From assembly GCF_014200675.1 (NCBI RefSeq), contig NZ_JACHCI010000005.1, forward strand, positions 266,988-330,987: a stretch of 64,000 nucleotides of DNA, written 5' to 3'. Positions within the stretch are counted from its first letter, which is position 1. Every line of letters starts with the position of its first letter. The notes under the pieces were generated by a model. That model was given only the letters and a program-made list of their open reading frames with translations. It was not told where the DNA came from and ran no database searches. This document shows, piece after piece, positions 62,502 through 64,000 of this stretch. The translations under genes and the position numbers were made by a program. This DNA comes from Janthinobacterium saanense (lineage in GTDB: Bacteria; Pseudomonadota; Gammaproteobacteria; Burkholderiales; Burkholderiaceae_D).

Positions 62502-63788
62502 ATGAGTAGCCCCCATAAGAAAAATTCCCCCGGCACAGTATTATTTGCCAGCCTGATCGGCACCACCATCGAGTTCTTCGACTTCTATATCTACGCCACC
62601 GCCGCCGTGCTGGTGTTCCCGAAACTGTTCTTCCCTGCCGGCGACCCGGCGGCCGCCGTGCTGCAATCGCTGGCCACCTTCGCCATCGCTTTCTTTGCCC
62701 GCCCGATCGGTTCGGCCGTGTTCGGCCACTTCGGTGACCGCATCGGCCGCAAGGCAACCCTGGTCGCTGCCTTGCTGACGATGGGCATTTCCACCGTCAT
62801 CATCGGTTTGCTGCCGACCTATGCCGCCATCGGCACCCTGGCGCCGCTGCTGCTGGCGCTGTGCCGTTTTGGACAAGGACTGGGCCTGGGTGGCGAGTGG
62901 GGCGGTGCGGTGCTGTTGGCAACCGAAAACGCGCCACCGGGCAAACGCGCCTGGTATGGCATGTTCCCGCAACTGGGCGCACCGATCGGCTTCTTCCTGT
63001 CGGGCGGCATCTTCTTGCTGCTCAGCGAGACCATGACTGATGAGCAATTCTTCAGCTATGGCTGGCGCATTCCCTTCCTGGCCAGCGCGTTGCTGGTGAT
63101 CGTCGGCCTGTATGTGCGCCTGAAGATCACGGAAACGCCGGACTTCCAGAAAGTGCTCGACAAGAACGAGCGCGTGAAATTGCCGGTCGCCACCGTGTTC
63201 CGCCAGCATGGCCGCATGCTGTTCCTGGGCACCATTATTGCTCTCGCCACCTTCGTGCTGTTTTACCTGATGACGGTGTTCGCCTTGAGCTGGGGCACCA
63301 CCAAGCTGGGCTTCACGCGCAAGGAATTTTTGATCGTGCAACTGTTTGCCGTGCTGTTCTTCGCGCTGACGATTCCCTTCTCGGCCGTGCTGGCCGACCG
63401 CCGCGGCCGCCGCGCCACCATGATCTGGGTCTCGGTCGCCATCGCCGTCTTCGGCCTGGTGCTGGCGCCCATGTTCGGCTCGGGCGTGACCTGGGAAGTG
63501 ACGATCTTCATGGCCGTGGGCCTGGGCCTGATGGGCATGACGTACGGCCCGCTGGGCACCTTGCTGTCCGAACTGTTCCCGCCCGAAGTACGCTACACGG
63601 GCGCGTCGCTGACCTTCAACCTGGCTGGCATCCTGGGCGCCTCGCTGGCGCCGTATATCGCCACCTGGCTGGCCACCACCTATGGCTTGCAATACGTGGG
63701 TTACTACCTGACCCTGGCAGCGCTGCTGACCCTGGGTGCGCTGCTGCTGATAGGCAAGCCACGCGCGGGCAAGGAAGCGTGGGAATAA
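62502..63788 (+). CDS. MFS transporter, metabolite:H+ symporter (MHS) family
   Basis: A 428-residue 12-TM protein. It shows GTTIEFFDFYIYATAAVLVF, GHFGDRIGRKATLVAALLTM, RFGQGLGLGGEWGGAVLLAT and VLADRRGRRATMIW, the signatures of the MHS subfamily that moves organic acids, shikimate, citrate or betaine. The ATG at 62502 follows GAAGGAG; 12 further upstream codons are less likely. It is a single-gene unit ending in a strong terminator. Substrate not determined. Confidence 0.9.
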   Translation: MSSPHKKNSPGTVLFASLIGTTIEFFDFYIYATAAVLVFPKLFFPAGDPAAAVLQSLATFAIAFFARPIGSAVFGHFGDRIGRKATLVAALLTMGISTVIIGLLPTYAAIGTLAPLLLALCRFGQGLGLGGEWGGAVLLATENAPPGKRAWYGMFPQLGAPIGFFLSGGIFLLLSETMTDEQFFSYGWRIPFLASALLVIVGLYVRLKITETPDFQKVLDKNERVKLPVATVFRQHGRMLFLGTIIALATFVLFYLMTVFALSWGTTKLGFTRKEFLIVQLFAVLFFALTIPFSAVLADRRGRRATMIWVSVAIAVFGLVLAPMFGSGVTWEVTIFMAVGLGLMGMTYGPLGTLLSELFPPEVRYTGASLTFNLAGILGASLAPYIATWLATTYGLQYVGYYLTLAALLTLGALLLIGKPRAGKEAWE

Positions 63789-63808
63789 GGCAGGTTTGAG
63801 TACTCGTG

Positions 63809-63840
63809 AAAAACGCCAGCATTATCGCTGGCGTTTTTTT
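63809..63840 (+). terminator. Strong intrinsic terminator after the MFS gene
   Basis: Stem AAACGCCAGC/GCTGGCGTTT with loop ATTATC and seven T residues. The group II intron begins 3 bases later. Confidence 0.93.
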
Positions 63841-63843
63841 ATG

Positions 63844-64000
63844 GTGCGCCCAGCATGGGCGCACTCCTGCGGGTGCAAGTCCCGCCGCGAGCTGCCCACA
63901 GTGAACGAAGTGAAGCGCAACTGCGGGAGGGTAACTGACCGTGGGAAGGAAGCGTGGAGCATAAATCATGAGCCGATGAACAAGAACTGCATAGAAGGCG
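63844..64000 (+). mobile_element. 5' end of a group II intron (runs off the right edge)
   Basis: The sequence starts GTGCG, the group II 5' consensus, and immediately folds as a perfect 8-base stem GTGCGCCC/GGGCGCAC with loop AGCAT. It continues with GCGGGTGCAAGTCCCGC, GTGAAGCGCAACTGCGGGAG, GGTAACTGAC and AACAAGAACTGCATAGAAGG, which I recognise as domain I of bacterial group II introns. The maturase/reverse transcriptase frame would lie beyond the window. Insertion just behind a terminator hairpin is the habit of class C introns, but the class cannot be settled from 157 bases. Confidence 0.85.

Overview
The window is a GC-rich chromosomal segment from a betaproteobacterium. Gene content and order (hemL-thiD-rubredoxin-pilGHIJ-chpA; miaB-phoH-ybeY-corC-lnt-glyQ-glyS-gmhB-plsC; pyrR-pyrB-pyrC'), a PEP-CTERM protein and a palindromic GGGGTCAGACCCG repeat point to Burkholderiales, most likely Oxalobacteraceae (Janthinobacterium/Massilia-like). 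This assignment rests on family recognition only; no search was run.

Left part (1-17.3 kb): the 5' part of hemL, a ThiD-like kinase and rubredoxin, then a five-gene Pil-Chp chemosensory operon for type IV pili (pilG, pilH, pilI, pilJ, and a 1744-residue ChpA hybrid kinase). A convergent photolyase follows, then yqgE-ruvX-pyrR-pyrB-pyrC'. The last of these is a dihydroorotase homologue without its HxH metal site. An acyltransferase closes the block.

17.3-26.6 kb: a tightly packed minus-strand operon encodes an AhpD-like protein, an acyl-CoA-dehydrogenase-like flavoprotein and a three-part nitrate/sulfonate-type ABC importer. An AraC regulator and apaH lie upstream. Next comes an orphan alpha-oxoamine synthase, then about 1 kb of AT-richer non-coding DNA that carries a decayed fragment of apaH.

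26.6-43.4 kb: envelope and housekeeping genes. These are a WecA-like sugar-phosphate transferase, an H-NS protein, phosphomannomutase/phosphoglucomutase, waaC and waaA. On the minus strand follow a YgjP-like metalloprotease, plsC, gmhB, glyS, glyQ, lnt, corC, a DUF4259 protein, ybeY, phoH and miaB.

43.4-56 kb: accessory and signalling genes. They include a small HTH protein, an HDOD protein with a short partner, an orphan sensor kinase, a DUF1697 protein, a 59-residue membrane protein and a PEP-CTERM protein. A BigR-like ArsR repressor with two YeeE/YedE sulfur permease halves, a ChaN-like lipoprotein, a TonB receptor and a secreted PHP-domain metallohydrolase complete the block.

56-64 kb: the lower beta-ketoadipate pathway (IclR regulator, pcaI, pcaJ, pcaF, MFS transporter), a FAH-family hydrolase, a thioredoxin-like protein and a second MFS transporter. 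The window ends in the first ~157 bases of what looks like a group II intron, 3 bases after a strong terminator. I see no tRNA, rRNA or CRISPR. The most interesting leads are the ABC/flavoprotein/AhpD operon, the orphan alpha-oxoamine synthase, the degenerate PyrC' and ThiD active sites, and the BigR-like sulfur module with a clear candidate operator.
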